Shown in pieces: positions 8,588-17,333 of a DNA stretch of 64,000 nt. Origin of the DNA: Clostridia bacterium (GTDB taxonomy: Bacteria > Bacillota > Clostridia > Christensenellales > QAND01); assembly GCA_017439715.1 (NCBI GenBank), contig JAFSIR010000011.1:1-64000 (forward strand). Direction: 5' to 3'. Position 1 is the stretch's first letter; the number at the start of each line of letters is the position of its first letter. The notes under the pieces are model-generated. The model did not search any database. It was given only the letters and a program-made list of their open reading frames with translations, and was not told the DNA's origin. A program made the translations under genes and the position numbers.

Positions 8588-8923
8588 TCAAAGGTGGATA
8601 AACTGCTCCACATCAATCACAAAAATGGTTGCACCGCCCACCGTTACTTCCACCGGATAAGGGATGGTAAAGCTCGCCGCGTCCAGCGACGGAGATGTGG
8701 CCGTAACCATCTGTTTGCGCGGCTTGCAGATGGCTGAAATGATATCCAGCGCTTCCTGCACGCGTTCTTCTTCCACACCGATCATCATCGTGGTGTTGCC
8801 CACGCGCAGAAAACCGCCGGAGGTGGACAGCCGCGTAGTGCGGAAGCCTTTCTCCATCAGCGCGTTATTCACCTTGTTTTTATCCTCGTCCTGCACAATG
8901 GCAAAAATCATTTTCATACCCAT
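8588..8923 (-). CDS. darA: PII-like cyclic-di-AMP receptor (PstA/DarA, DUF970)
   Basis: A 111-residue PII-like protein. The start MKMIFAIVQDEDKNKVNNAL and the GFLRVGNTT segment match PstA/DarA, the trimeric cytosolic c-di-AMP receptor of Bacillota. The length is normal (about 109). A GGAGG-type RBS lies before the ATG and an extended -10 (TGATATACT, about 8982-8990 on the minus strand) sits upstream. What the protein signals to is not known in most species. It is monocistronic: a terminator follows and the divergent peptidase promoter lies on the other side. Confidence 0.92.
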   Translation of the reverse strand: MGMKMIFAIVQDEDKNKVNNALMEKGFRTTRLSTSGGFLRVGNTTMMIGVEEERVQEALDIISAICKPRKQMVTATSPSLDAASFTIPYPVEVTVGGATIFVIDVEQFIHL

Positions 8924-9022
8924 TATAAAACCTCCTTTTGCGTTGCTGACACAGGGTGTTTCGGTCCCGATTTACAGATTAAGTATATCATATTTTGCCC
9001 GTTTTGCATAGCGCTATTCGGT

Positions 9023-9051
9023 TTGACAAAAAAGCGCTGTATTTGTATAAT
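9023..9051 (+). promoter_or_regulatory. Consensus promoter of the M23 peptidase gene
   Basis: Perfect TTGACA (9023-9028), 17-nt spacer, perfect TATAAT (9046-9051). It places the start codon downstream of about 9058, which decides the start of the next gene. Confidence 0.9.
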
Positions 9052-9081
9052 TATCAAATCATCCGTCGGAGCGTACAGAAG

Positions 9082-10296
9082 TTGAAAAGCAAACGTAACA
9101 AGCCGAAAATCCATCCTGTTCTGATCGCCGTAGTTGCCGGTTTATCCGCACTGGCGGTGGTCATTGCTGTATTTATCGGCCTGGCTGCCACCACCGAGAA
9201 AAGCCCTGAATCGCAGGCGGTTGTCGGGTCCATGGTTGTGGATGCGCCGGTAACGGATGATGCGGGCAGCACAGCTGCCAAGCTGATCTCCCTGGGATAC
9301 CAAAAGGGCAGCGCCATCAAAACAAACGGCGTGCAGCTGGCCCTGTGCCAGTCTAAAGAAGATGCGCAGTGGGTGGTAGACAGCATGCTGGCCACCTCCG
9401 TTATGGAAGGCGCAAAAAGCAAATTTTCCGTTCCCGTTACCATTGAAGACGGATACGGGCACATTATCGGCAAAGAGGAAGCACTGCTGCTTGTAAGCAC
9501 GGGCACTGTGTCTTTAAATTATATTGCACAGGGCGGGGAAACGGCACAGGCCGTTTGTTCCGCTTTCTTTATGGATGAAGCTGCGTTCAAAACGCTCAAC
9601 GCTGCGGCGGGCGATACGATCCCGGCGGGCACTGTTTTAAAGGTTACTTCCAATGCACAGCCGCTTTTAACCGTGCATAACGAAAAAGAAGTGGTGGAAG
9701 AAGAAGTGATCCCGTTTGAAACCAAAACCGTGCAGGACAACACGCTGTTCAAAGGCACTTCCCGCGTAAAACAGGCAGGGGTAAACGGCCTGCGCCGCCG
9801 CACGGTGATCGTAACGTATCATAACGGGCTTGAGATCGCACGCGATGAAGGCGAGTACACGGTCATTACAGAACCGGTGCAAAAAATTGTGAACGAGGGC
9901 ACCCGCAAGGCCGGGGATATCGGCTCTGCCCCGTCGTTCCGCTGGCCGCTGACCGGCCGCATCTCCAGCAAGTTCGGCCCCCGCTGGGGCAAGGAACATC
10001 AGGGCATCGATATTGCTGTCAGCGAGGGCACCAATGTGCGTGCCGCTGCCGGCGGCACGGTGCTGCGCGCGTTTAATAACGGCGGCTATGGTTTGTTTGT
10101 TGAAATAGACCATGGCAGCGGCTGGGTTACCCGCTATGCGCATAACTCCAAGCTGCTGGTCAAGCCCGGCCAGGAAGTGGTGCGGGGCGAAGTGGTTGCG
10201 CTGAGCGGCAACACGGGCAACAGCACGGGCCCGCATCTGCATTTTGAGATCCGCCGCGGCGGCACGCCCGTTGATCCGCAGCTGTATTTGCCGTAA
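9082..10296 (+). CDS. Membrane-anchored G5/M23 cell-wall endopeptidase
   Basis: The start is taken as TTG at 9082, because the promoter ends at 9051 and GGAG lies at 9068-9071; the frame opens further upstream but that part would not be transcribed. This gives 404 residues: a basic N-terminus, one membrane segment near residues 12-35, a LysM-like part (about 140-195), a G5 domain (about 200-270) and a C-terminal M23 domain. The M23 domain has HQGID (zinc His and Asp), YAHN and HLHFE, so both zinc ligands and both catalytic histidines are present. It should cleave peptidoglycan cross-links during growth or division. It is monocistronic, with no neighbour of related function. Confidence 0.9.
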   Translation: MKSKRNKPKIHPVLIAVVAGLSALAVVIAVFIGLAATTEKSPESQAVVGSMVVDAPVTDDAGSTAAKLISLGYQKGSAIKTNGVQLALCQSKEDAQWVVDSMLATSVMEGAKSKFSVPVTIEDGYGHIIGKEEALLLVSTGTVSLNYIAQGGETAQAVCSAFFMDEAAFKTLNAAAGDTIPAGTVLKVTSNAQPLLTVHNEKEVVEEEVIPFETKTVQDNTLFKGTSRVKQAGVNGLRRRTVIVTYHNGLEIARDEGEYTVITEPVQKIVNEGTRKAGDIGSAPSFRWPLTGRISSKFGPRWGKEHQGIDIAVSEGTNVRAAAGGTVLRAFNNGGYGLFVEIDHGSGWVTRYAHNSKLLVKPGQEVVRGEVVALSGNTGNSTGPHLHFEIRRGGTPVDPQLYLP

Positions 10297-10401
10297 ATTA
10301 TCACGGTTGCATTTTGCGTCTGTCCGTGGTAATGTTCTCTATATTGTTTTGCCAGTATTTTTTGCCGGTTTACCGGCTTATAAATTTTTAGGGAGGCTGC
10401 T

Positions 10402-11376
10402 ATGGAACAAAATCAGGAAACTGCTTCTGTACAGGAGCAGAATCCGGTTGCGCCGGCTGCGAAAAAATCGCCCAGCGGCACCGCCGTTCTCGCCATCGTT
10501 ATTATGAGCATGGTCATCGGCTCGTTCACCACCACGTTCACCAAAATGGTGATGAACATGGGCGTTGCCAGTGAAACCGTGTCATTATACCGTATGGTAA
10601 TCGTATCGATCTGTCTTTTCCCTTTGTGTGTCGTAAACCAACAGTATCGGGGCGAAATGCGCAAAGCGTTCAGCTCCAGGAGCATCGCGGCCAAGATGTT
10701 TGTGCTTGGCCTGTGCAAAATGCTCGGCATTGTGCTGTGCGCGTGGGGCATTCGCCATGTACCCATCATCGTGTATAACACCGTATGGAACATGAACCCC
10801 GTTTTCACCATCATCTTTGCTTATCTGATCCTGAAAGAGCGCGTGAACCCGAAATCGCTCATTGGCGTGGCCATTTGTTTGATCGGCGTTCTGGTTGTCG
10901 GCTCGGGCGAGATCTTCGGCGCGATGGGCACCGATAACTTTGGCGCGATGGTCACAGGCGTTTCCCTGGCCGCTATTTCCAGCGTCAGCTATGCTGTGTA
11001 TCTGATCGTTAGCCGCCTGCTGCGCAGCGGTTTCTCCATGGTGCCGCTCATGTTCGTGCTGTTTACCATCGCGAGCGTGCTGCAGTTCATCGTTTGCCTG
11101 TTCAGCGGCGTGTCCCTGGCCCTGCCGCTCAAAGCGCTGCCGCTGCTGTTCGTGCTGAGCATGCTGTGCACGCTGATGACGCAGAGCATCCCTGTGTGGG
11201 CCCTTAAGTTCATGAGCCCCACTTTGTATTCGCTGATCAACCTCGGCAGCATTGTTCTCAGCGCGTGCAACGCTTTCCTGCTGCTCGGCGAGGTGCCAAG
11301 CCTTTCCACCATCATCGGTTCGAGCATCCTCATCATCGGCCTGTTTATCTACCTGAAAACGAAAGACCGCAAATAA
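10402..11376 (+). CDS. EamA/DMT-family transporter
   Basis: A 324-residue protein with a hydrophilic N-terminus rich in Gln, Pro and Ala (about 30 residues) and then ten hydrophobic segments in two five-helix repeats, the EamA layout. The end of the first repeat reads NPVFTIIFAYLILKERV, the family's usual helix 4-5 signature. These proteins export or import small metabolites such as amino acids, nucleosides or drugs; nothing here fixes the substrate. GGGAGG precedes the ATG by a good spacing. A terminator follows directly. Confidence 0.88.
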   Translation: MEQNQETASVQEQNPVAPAAKKSPSGTAVLAIVIMSMVIGSFTTTFTKMVMNMGVASETVSLYRMVIVSICLFPLCVVNQQYRGEMRKAFSSRSIAAKMFVLGLCKMLGIVLCAWGIRHVPIIVYNTVWNMNPVFTIIFAYLILKERVNPKSLIGVAICLIGVLVVGSGEIFGAMGTDNFGAMVTGVSLAAISSVSYAVYLIVSRLLRSGFSMVPLMFVLFTIASVLQFIVCLFSGVSLALPLKALPLLFVLSMLCTLMTQSIPVWALKFMSPTLYSLINLGSIVLSACNAFLLLGEVPSLSTIIGSSILIIGLFIYLKTKDRK

Positions 11377-11387
11377 CAAGCCCATAG

Positions 11388-11413
11388 AGCGCCCCGCACG
11401 GGGCGCTTTTTTA
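11388..11413 (+). terminator. Intrinsic terminator of the EamA gene
   Basis: AGCGCCCC / GGGGCGCT stem with a 4-nt loop and a T-run. Confidence 0.9.
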
Positions 11414-11503
11414 TGTTCTGTTTCAGCCGAACCTGACCCGCACAGGCGTGCTTATCCAAGCATGCATGCCCCGAACAGCATTGCCATGCCCCGTGTTAGG
11501 GCA

Positions 11504-11534
11504 TAAAAAAACAGGCCGTTTCCGGCCTGTTTTT
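11504..11534. terminator. Terminator of the BMP-type ABC transporter operon
   Basis: AAAAACAGGCCG / CGGCCTGTTTTT stem with a 4-nt loop; T-runs on both strands. It lies 19 nt past the last permease stop on the minus strand. Confidence 0.9.
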
Positions 11535-11552
11535 ATTGCGTTGTATGTGCGG

Positions 11553-12521
11553 CTAACGGCTGCCCTTGTCGTATGGTTGCCCGCTGGCGCGCGGCGCCTG
11601 CGAGTTTTTGCTGGAAATCGCCAGCACCAGCAGCGTTGCCACAAAGGGCATCATTTTAAAGAAGTATGTGTCGATCCCCAAGTTTACAAGGAAGGGGATG
11701 ACCGTGTATGTAGCGGCAATCGTTTTCATGAACCCGAAGAACAGGGAGGCAAACAGGATGCGCATCGGCTTCCACTGCCCGAAGATGAGCACCGCGATCG
11801 CCAGGAAGCCATAGCCGGCCACCGTTGCGTTAAAGTTTGTAGACGTCGGAATCACGTATACAAGGCCGCCAAGGCCCGCCAACGCGCCGGAGAGCATCAC
11901 GCCTGCGTAACGGATCTTGTACACGTTCACGCCCACGGAATCGGCCGCTTGCGGGTGTTCGCCGCAGGCCCGCAGCCGCAGGCCAAACTTGGTTTTGTAC
12001 AGCACAATGGCCGACACGATCAGGATCGCAAACCCGATATAGGTGGTGATATAGCAGTTCTGGAACAGCAGCGGCCCGATCACCGGGATATCGCCCAGCA
12101 CAGGGACGGACGCGATGCGGAAGGTGTTCAAAAACTCCACCTGCTGCACGCCGTTTGACTGAATCATGCGCGCCGTGTAAATCGCAAAAGCAGGGGCAAA
12201 CATGTTCAGCGCTGTGCCGCTGATGGTCTGATCACTGCGCATGTTGATCGCCGCAAAGGCGTGCAGCAGCGAAAAGATCATTCCGCTTGCCATGGAAACC
12301 AGGATGGCCAGCAGCAGCAACAGCTGCCCGCTCATTTTATCCTGCATGAAGTTAATGAACAGGATGCCGGCAAAGGCGCCGATGATCATAATGCCGTCCA
12401 ACGCAATGTTTACCACGCCGCTGCGTTCGCTGAACATACCACCCAGCGCCACAATCAGCAGCGGGATGGAGAAGAACATCGTTTGCTGAAACAGAAAAGA
12501 GATAATACCCGATACTGTCAT
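11553..12521 (-). CDS. BMP-type nucleoside ABC transporter, second permease
   Basis: A 322-residue membrane protein of the branched-chain/ribose-type permease family (NupQ/YufQ-like). It has about eight to ten hydrophobic segments and the family stretch SERSGVVNIALDGIM near the N-terminus. It forms the membrane channel with the other permease, whose stop it overlaps by 4 nt. With the BMP lipoprotein and the double ATPase upstream it makes a complete importer; deoC and udk nearby point to nucleosides as cargo. The substrate is inferred from relatives such as B. subtilis NupNOPQ. Confidence 0.9.
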   Translation of the reverse strand: MTVSGIISFLFQQTMFFSIPLLIVALGGMFSERSGVVNIALDGIMIIGAFAGILFINFMQDKMSGQLLLLLAILVSMASGMIFSLLHAFAAINMRSDQTISGTALNMFAPAFAIYTARMIQSNGVQQVEFLNTFRIASVPVLGDIPVIGPLLFQNCYITTYIGFAILIVSAIVLYKTKFGLRLRACGEHPQAADSVGVNVYKIRYAGVMLSGALAGLGGLVYVIPTSTNFNATVAGYGFLAIAVLIFGQWKPMRILFASLFFGFMKTIAATYTVIPFLVNLGIDTYFFKMMPFVATLLVLAISSKNSQAPRASGQPYDKGSR

Positions 12522-13672
12522 TCCTGTGCACCTCCTTCAGACGCAGCAGCTTTCACTGCCGCCCGCTGTTCCCGCCTGCGGCGCAAATACATGATCACCT
12601 GGCGCACCACCAGCGAAAGCGCCGCAAAGTAGATGATCACGGCAATGATGATATTGATTACTTCCGGCATAAACGCCAGGCGCTGCAGATAATTGCCGCC
12701 CAGCGTGATATACGCGATAAACAGCGCGCTGAACACGATGCCGATGGGATTGTTCAGTCCCAGAAGCGCAACCGATATGCCGTTGAACCCTTCTTCCGCC
12801 AACACATCGATCACCGAAATGTGCCGTCCGTTGGCGCCCGAGAGATACAGCAGGCCGCCGCCCAACCCGGCCAGCATCCCGGAAATCACCATGCTCAGCA
12901 CGATGGTGCGTTTTTCATTGATGCCGGCGTAGCGGCTGGCGAACCGGTTGGCCCCGCAAGCCTTGAGCTCGTAACCGAACTTGGTTTTGTTCAGCAATAT
13001 ATAGATAACGACTGCCGCGGCAATGGCAATGAAGAAGCCGCCGTTAACGGTAGACGTGTCCATCAAATTGCCTTTTACGTTCACAAACACCTTGTCCATC
13101 CCAAAGCGGGGGATTTCCGCCGTGGCTGCCACGTTCATGGATTGGTTTTTCAGCGAGTTATACACGGTTCGCTTGATCAGCATGTTCACCGTGTACATGC
13201 CGATATAGTTCATCATGATGGAGGCGATCACTTCATGCACATTCAGATACGCTTTGAGAATCCCCGGGATCAGCGCCCACAGGCCGCCCGCCACTGTTGC
13301 GCCCAACAGCGCCACGATCCACTGCACTCCGCCGAGGAACGTCCATTTCACGCCGATATAGATCGCCACATACGCGCCGACGATGAACTGCCCCGGCGTA
13401 CCGATGTTGAACAGGCCGGTTTTAAACGCAAAGCCAACGGCCAGGCCCGTCATAATGATGGGCGTTGCCAGATACAGCACCTGCCCGATGCCTTTGGCGC
13501 CGCCGGAGAACCCGCCCTGTAAAATGATGCCAAGGCCCTGCACCGCCTGCCCGGGGTTGCTGATCAGCAGGATCAAGAACCCGAACAACAGGCCCAGCAC
13601 GATCGCCGAGATGCTCGACATGGCGGAAAGAAAGCCGGGGCTGTCGATCAATGAAACGAGTTTCTTTTTCAT
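12518..13672 (-). CDS. BMP-type nucleoside ABC transporter, first permease
   Basis: A 384-residue permease (NupP/YufP-like) with an N-terminal cytoplasmic stretch, about nine hydrophobic segments and the family motif FNIGTPGQFIVGAY. The tail is basic and Ala-rich (RRRREQRAAVKAAASEG). The longer of the two permeases is usual in BMP systems. It overlaps the ATPase stop by 4 nt upstream and the second permease start by 4 nt downstream, so all three are translationally coupled. Confidence 0.9.
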   Translation of the reverse strand: MKKKLVSLIDSPGFLSAMSSISAIVLGLLFGFLILLISNPGQAVQGLGIILQGGFSGGAKGIGQVLYLATPIIMTGLAVGFAFKTGLFNIGTPGQFIVGAYVAIYIGVKWTFLGGVQWIVALLGATVAGGLWALIPGILKAYLNVHEVIASIMMNYIGMYTVNMLIKRTVYNSLKNQSMNVAATAEIPRFGMDKVFVNVKGNLMDTSTVNGGFFIAIAAAVVIYILLNKTKFGYELKACGANRFASRYAGINEKRTIVLSMVISGMLAGLGGGLLYLSGANGRHISVIDVLAEEGFNGISVALLGLNNPIGIVFSALFIAYITLGGNYLQRLAFMPEVINIIIAVIIYFAALSLVVRQVIMYLRRRREQRAAVKAAASEGGAQE

Positions 13673-15201
13673 CCCACAACTTCCTCCCTCTTACTGCCGG
13701 CCATATACAGGCCCAGTTCCTGCGATGTAACGGTTTTCGGGTCAAGCTCTGCCACGATCTGGCCTTCATAGATCACCAGAATGCGGTCCGGCAGGCTCAT
13801 CACTTCTTCCAGTTCCAGCGAAACGAGCAGAATGGCCCGCCCCTGATCGCGCAGGTTGAGCAGCTCGCGCTGGATGTTTTCAATCGCGCCAACGTCCAGC
13901 CCGCGCGTGGGCTGCACGGCCAGCAGCACTTCGCTGCCGGTATCTACCTCACGGGCGATAATGGCTTTTTGCTGGTTGCCGCCCGACATGCTGCGCACCG
14001 TGGTGGCCGCGCCCTGGCCGCTGCGCACATCATACGCATCGATCAGCCGCTCGGCATTTTCGCGGATGGCACGGAAATCCAAAAATCCGTGTTTTTGGAA
14101 CGCCGGCGTATGATACCGCTTGAGCACAAGGTTTTCTTCCAGCGTATAATCCAGCACCAGCCCGTCTTTATGCCGGTCTTCCGGGATATGCGCAAGGCCG
14201 CTGTCGTTTCGTTTGCGCACGCTTGCCCGCGTGATGTCCTGGCCGGACAGCAGGATCGTGCCTTCATCGATGGGCCTTAGGCCCGCCAGCGCATAGATAA
14301 GCTCGCTCTGACCGTTGCCGTCAATACCGGCCAAACACACGATCTCGCCTTTTCTGACGTGGAAATTGATATTGTCCAGCAGCTTTTTGCGCCGGTTGCG
14401 GTTCCACATGGAAAGCCCGCGCACTTCCAGCGCCGTTTCCCCCGGGTGAGCCTCGTTCTTTTTCAGCTCCAGTTCCACCGGGCGGCCCACCATCATCCGG
14501 CTGAGCTCTTCGCGCGTGGTATCTTTCACATCCACCGTGCCGATGCAGCGCCCGCGCTGCAGCACTGTGCACCTGTCGGCCACGGCCATGATTTCGTTCA
14601 GTTTATGCGTGATGAAAAGGATGGATTTGCCTTCCTTGGCCAGCCCGCGCATGATCTCCATCAGCATATCGATCTCCTGCGGGGTGAGCACGGCGGTCGG
14701 CTCATCAAAAATCAGGATATCGTTGTCCCGATACAGCATTTTTAATATCTCAACGCGCTGCTGCATGCCCACTGTGATATCGCTGATCAACGCATCCGGC
14801 TCCACCCGCAGGCCGTATTGCTCGCTCAGCGCCAACACGCGTTTGCGCGCCTGATCCATTTTCAAAAGCCCGTGCCTGGTGCTTTCAACGCCCAGCACGA
14901 TGTTTTGCAGCACCGTAAAATTATGCACCAATTTAAAATGCTGGTGCACCATGCCGATGCCAAGGGCGTTTGCATCGTTCGGATCATCGATGCGAACCGT
15001 TTCCCCGTCTTTTTTGATCTCGCCGCTGTCCGGCTGATATAAACCGAACAACACACTCATCAGCGTGGATTTGCCAGCCCCGTTTTCACCCAAAAGCGCA
15101 TGAATCTCGCCCCTGCGCAGCTGCAGGGTGATATCGTCATTGGCGCGTATGCCGGGGAATTCTTTGGTGATATGCAGCATTTCAACAACATAATCTTCCA
15201 T
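13669..15201 (-). CDS. BMP-type nucleoside ABC transporter, duplicated ATP-binding protein
   Basis: A 510-residue protein with two ABC domains, as in NupO/RbsA-type ATPases. The first has GENGAGKST and a weak signature (TVGMQQRVEI); the second starts near residue 260, with GIDGNGQSEL as a degenerate Walker A and MSGGNQQK as signature. The ATG at 15201 begins MEDYVVEMLHI; the frame is open for another 101 codons upstream, but that part runs into the lipoprotein gene and reads as non-coding. GGAGGGG lies rather far (about 16 nt) from this ATG, so the exact start is a little uncertain. Confidence 0.93.
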   Translation of the reverse strand: MEDYVVEMLHITKEFPGIRANDDITLQLRRGEIHALLGENGAGKSTLMSVLFGLYQPDSGEIKKDGETVRIDDPNDANALGIGMVHQHFKLVHNFTVLQNIVLGVESTRHGLLKMDQARKRVLALSEQYGLRVEPDALISDITVGMQQRVEILKMLYRDNDILIFDEPTAVLTPQEIDMLMEIMRGLAKEGKSILFITHKLNEIMAVADRCTVLQRGRCIGTVDVKDTTREELSRMMVGRPVELELKKNEAHPGETALEVRGLSMWNRNRRKKLLDNINFHVRKGEIVCLAGIDGNGQSELIYALAGLRPIDEGTILLSGQDITRASVRKRNDSGLAHIPEDRHKDGLVLDYTLEENLVLKRYHTPAFQKHGFLDFRAIRENAERLIDAYDVRSGQGAATTVRSMSGGNQQKAIIAREVDTGSEVLLAVQPTRGLDVGAIENIQRELLNLRDQGRAILLVSLELEEVMSLPDRILVIYEGQIVAELDPKTVTSQELGLYMAGSKREEVVG

Positions 15202-15272
15202 CCGGCTTTGCTCACTTCCCCTCCGTGATAACTCCAGTTCATTGTATACCAAAACAAAAAAATGATAAAGAG

Positions 15273-15297
15273 AAAAGCGGGCAAAAAGCCCGCTTTT
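15273..15297 (-). terminator. Attenuator-like hairpin between the binding protein and transporter genes
   Basis: AAAAGCGGGC / GCCCGCTTTT perfect stem with a 5-nt loop, followed on the minus strand by CTCTTTATC and later T's. It sits between the solute-binding protein and its ATPase, a common position for partial termination that gives more binding protein than channel. Confidence 0.65.
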
Positions 15298-15319
15298 CCA
15301 TGCAGATCTATCAAAGATC

Positions 15320-16393
15320 TTATTTCTCGTACACGATTTTGATGATCTCGCTGGCGAACACTTCGGGGGAATCGCCCGCATCATCCGCTTTGACAACGAT
15401 GGAGCCATCAGCCAGTTTGGCATACAGCGCGTTGTAAGCTTCTTCGGTGAAGTTGTCAAGCTTGGTGCTTTCCACAGGCATCCGCACGCCGTTGTCAGCC
15501 GCATCCCGCGTCATGATCTGGCCGCCCGGGAATTCGCCGGCATAGTATTTCTCCAGCGCATATTCAACCGCAGCGCCAAGGCCCTTCATCGCGGAGGTAA
15601 CAACCGTTTCGGATTCGCCGGACTGGTCGCCGTCAACGCCGATCACATAACGGCCTTCGTCCGCTTCGGCAGCCGCCATAACGGAGTTGCCAACCGCGCC
15701 GCCGCAGCCGAAGATGATCGTGGTGCCGCCTTCATACCAGGCAGCCGCTTTGGCCTGCGCCTCGGGAGTCGCATCAAAGTTGCCGGTATAGTAGTAGTTC
15801 ATGTTGATTTCTTCGATGCCCAGTTCTTTGGCAGCAGCTTCGGCGCCCTGAACATAGCCATAGCCGAAACGGACAACGGCCGGAACCGCCATGCCGCCCA
15901 TGAAGCCGAGGTTGGTGTGGCCGCCCTTAACGGCAAAGTAACCGCACATGAAACCGACCTGTTCTTCAGCAAAGTAGATGGAGAGCACGTTATCTTCAAT
16001 GCGATATTCGGTATAGTCACCGCTGTGGGGTTCGCCATCGATGAAGATGAACGTTACTTCGGGATACATATCCTGCGCTTTGAAGATGGTTTCTTCAAAC
16101 AGGAAGCCCGGGGTCACAACCACTTTGGCGCCGTTTTCGACAGCCAGTTCAATGGCGGCCAAGCAAGCATCCGTGGTGCCTTCGGCGGGTTTGTAATACT
16201 TATGGGTGATGTTTTTCTCTTCGCAGTAAGCAACGATGCCTTCCCACGTGCCCTGGTTGAAGGACTTGTCGTCGATCGTGCCGATATCGGTCACCATCGC
16301 AATTTCATACGTTTCCGGCTCTTTCGCTCCGCCGCAGGCCACAACGCTCAACACCATCAGTGCCGCAAGCAGCAGCGTGACAAATTTTTTCAT
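15320..16393 (-). CDS. BMP-family nucleoside-binding lipoprotein
   Basis: A 357-residue lipoprotein starting at the ATG at 16393 (GGAGG 10-15 nt upstream). The signal ends in the lipobox VVAC with Cys at 20. The mature part starts EIAMVTDIGTIDDKSFNQGTWEGI, the signature of the BMP/PnrA/Med family of nucleoside-binding proteins, and includes the GCGGAVG and GVDGDQSG segments. It would capture purine or other nucleosides outside the membrane and deliver them to the transporter encoded downstream. It has its own promoter. Confidence 0.94.
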   Translation of the reverse strand: MKKFVTLLLAALMVLSVVACGGAKEPETYEIAMVTDIGTIDDKSFNQGTWEGIVAYCEEKNITHKYYKPAEGTTDACLAAIELAVENGAKVVVTPGFLFEETIFKAQDMYPEVTFIFIDGEPHSGDYTEYRIEDNVLSIYFAEEQVGFMCGYFAVKGGHTNLGFMGGMAVPAVVRFGYGYVQGAEAAAKELGIEEINMNYYYTGNFDATPEAQAKAAAWYEGGTTIIFGCGGAVGNSVMAAAEADEGRYVIGVDGDQSGESETVVTSAMKGLGAAVEYALEKYYAGEFPGGQIMTRDAADNGVRMPVESTKLDNFTEEAYNALYAKLADGSIVVKADDAGDSPEVFASEIIKIVYEK

Positions 16394-16415
16394 TGTCTTT
16401 TCTCCCTCCATGATT

Positions 16416-16434
16416 TTGTGGACATACGCCACAA
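16416..16434. promoter_or_regulatory. Inverted repeat (possible operator) in the BMP leader
   Basis: TTGTGG, seven bases, CCACAA. It lies between the -10 box and the RBS of the binding-protein gene, where a bound repressor would block transcription or an RNA hairpin could form. No regulator gene is adjacent. Confidence 0.45.
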
Positions 16435-16444
16435 TTCTTCGGAT

Positions 16445-16473
16445 ATTATACTATATTATTTTCTTTCCGTCAC
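16445..16473 (-). promoter_or_regulatory. Promoter of the BMP transporter operon
   Basis: On the minus strand: GTGACG (16473-16468), 17-nt spacer, TATAAT (16450-16445). Confidence 0.7.
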
Positions 16474-16496
16474 TCTATTTTGCGCTTTTTTGCAAG

Positions 16497-16535
16497 AAAA
16501 AAGGGGGCAGGCGCGGTTTGCCCGCGTTTGCCCCC
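16497..16535 (-). terminator. Terminator of deoC
   Basis: GGGGGCA / TGCCCCC outer stem with an inner CGCGG/CCGCG stem, followed on the minus strand by seven T's. It separates deoC from the transporter promoter. Confidence 0.85.
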
Positions 16536-16548
16536 GCCGATCACGCTC

Positions 16549-17208
16549 TTATTCATTTTCCTGTGATTTTACGATCTTCACAATGCGGCTTGTGCCCAGG
16601 CGCGCCGCGCCGAGCGCAATAAAATCGCCCGCGTCTTCGAGCGAGCTGATACCGCCCGCCGCTTTGATGCGCACATCGGGGCCCACATGCTGCTTGAACA
16701 GCGCCACATCTTCGCGCGTGGCGCCCGCGGTGCCAAAACCGGTCGAGGTTTTGATAAAATCCGCCCCTGCCTCGGTCACGATGCGGCACATTTCCACTTT
16801 TTCTTCGTCCGTTAAATAGCACGTTTCGATGATCACTTTTAAAATCTTGCTGCCGCAGGCTTCACGCAGGGCTTTCACTTCGGCCAGCACACCGTCATAA
16901 TCCCGGTCCTTCACCATGCCGATGTTGATCACCATATCAATCTCATCCGCCCCGTTTTTAATGGCGTCTTCCGCTTCAAAGCATTTCACCGCCGTGGTGT
17001 TGTATCCGTTAGGGAAGCCGATCACCGTGCAAACCGGCAGCCGCCCGCCCATATACGCTGCCGCACGGGCCACAAAAGAAGGCGGGATGCACACGGAAGC
17101 CACTCCGTATTTCATGCCGTCGTCACAGATCTCTTTGATCTGTGCCCAGGTTGCCGTTTGCGCCAGCAGGGTATGATCCGCTGTTCTCAGGATGTCTTTG
17201 ATTTCCAT
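16549..17208 (-). CDS. deoC: Deoxyribose-phosphate aldolase
   Basis: DeoC splits 2-deoxyribose 5-phosphate into glyceraldehyde 3-phosphate and acetaldehyde, the last step of deoxynucleoside breakdown. The ATG at 17208 has AAGGAG at good spacing and gives 219 residues, the usual length; the open frame upstream is ignored. It has VIGFPNG, the Schiff-base lysine in [10 protein letters not shown], and RIKAAGGI near the end. It lies beside the nucleoside importer and opposite udk, so it probably processes imported nucleosides. No phosphopentomutase or nucleoside phosphorylase is in view. Confidence 0.96.
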   Translation of the reverse strand: MEIKDILRTADHTLLAQTATWAQIKEICDDGMKYGVASVCIPPSFVARAAAYMGGRLPVCTVIGFPNGYNTTAVKCFEAEDAIKNGADEIDMVINIGMVKDRDYDGVLAEVKALREACGSKILKVIIETCYLTDEEKVEMCRIVTEAGADFIKTSTGFGTAGATREDVALFKQHVGPDVRIKAAGGISSLEDAGDFIALGAARLGTSRIVKIVKSQENE

Positions 17209-17241
17209 ATCCACTCGCTCCTTCGCGTAGATTGTATATTC

Positions 17242-17270
17242 ACTATACCAAAAAAACACCGGCTTGTCGC
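17242..17270 (-). promoter_or_regulatory. Promoter of deoC
   Basis: On the minus strand: GCGACA (17270-17265), 17-nt spacer, TATAGT (17247-17242). Confidence 0.6.
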
Positions 17271-17333
17271 GTAAAACAGGGTATGCAGCACTGCAAAAAT
17301 TGTCTATACTGATAACGATCGGAGGGAATGGGT

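Noticed and set aside
13669-15504. A 611-residue start for the BMP ATPase
   Set aside because: The first 101 codons overlap the lipoprotein gene and the intergenic hairpin and resemble no ABC N-terminus.
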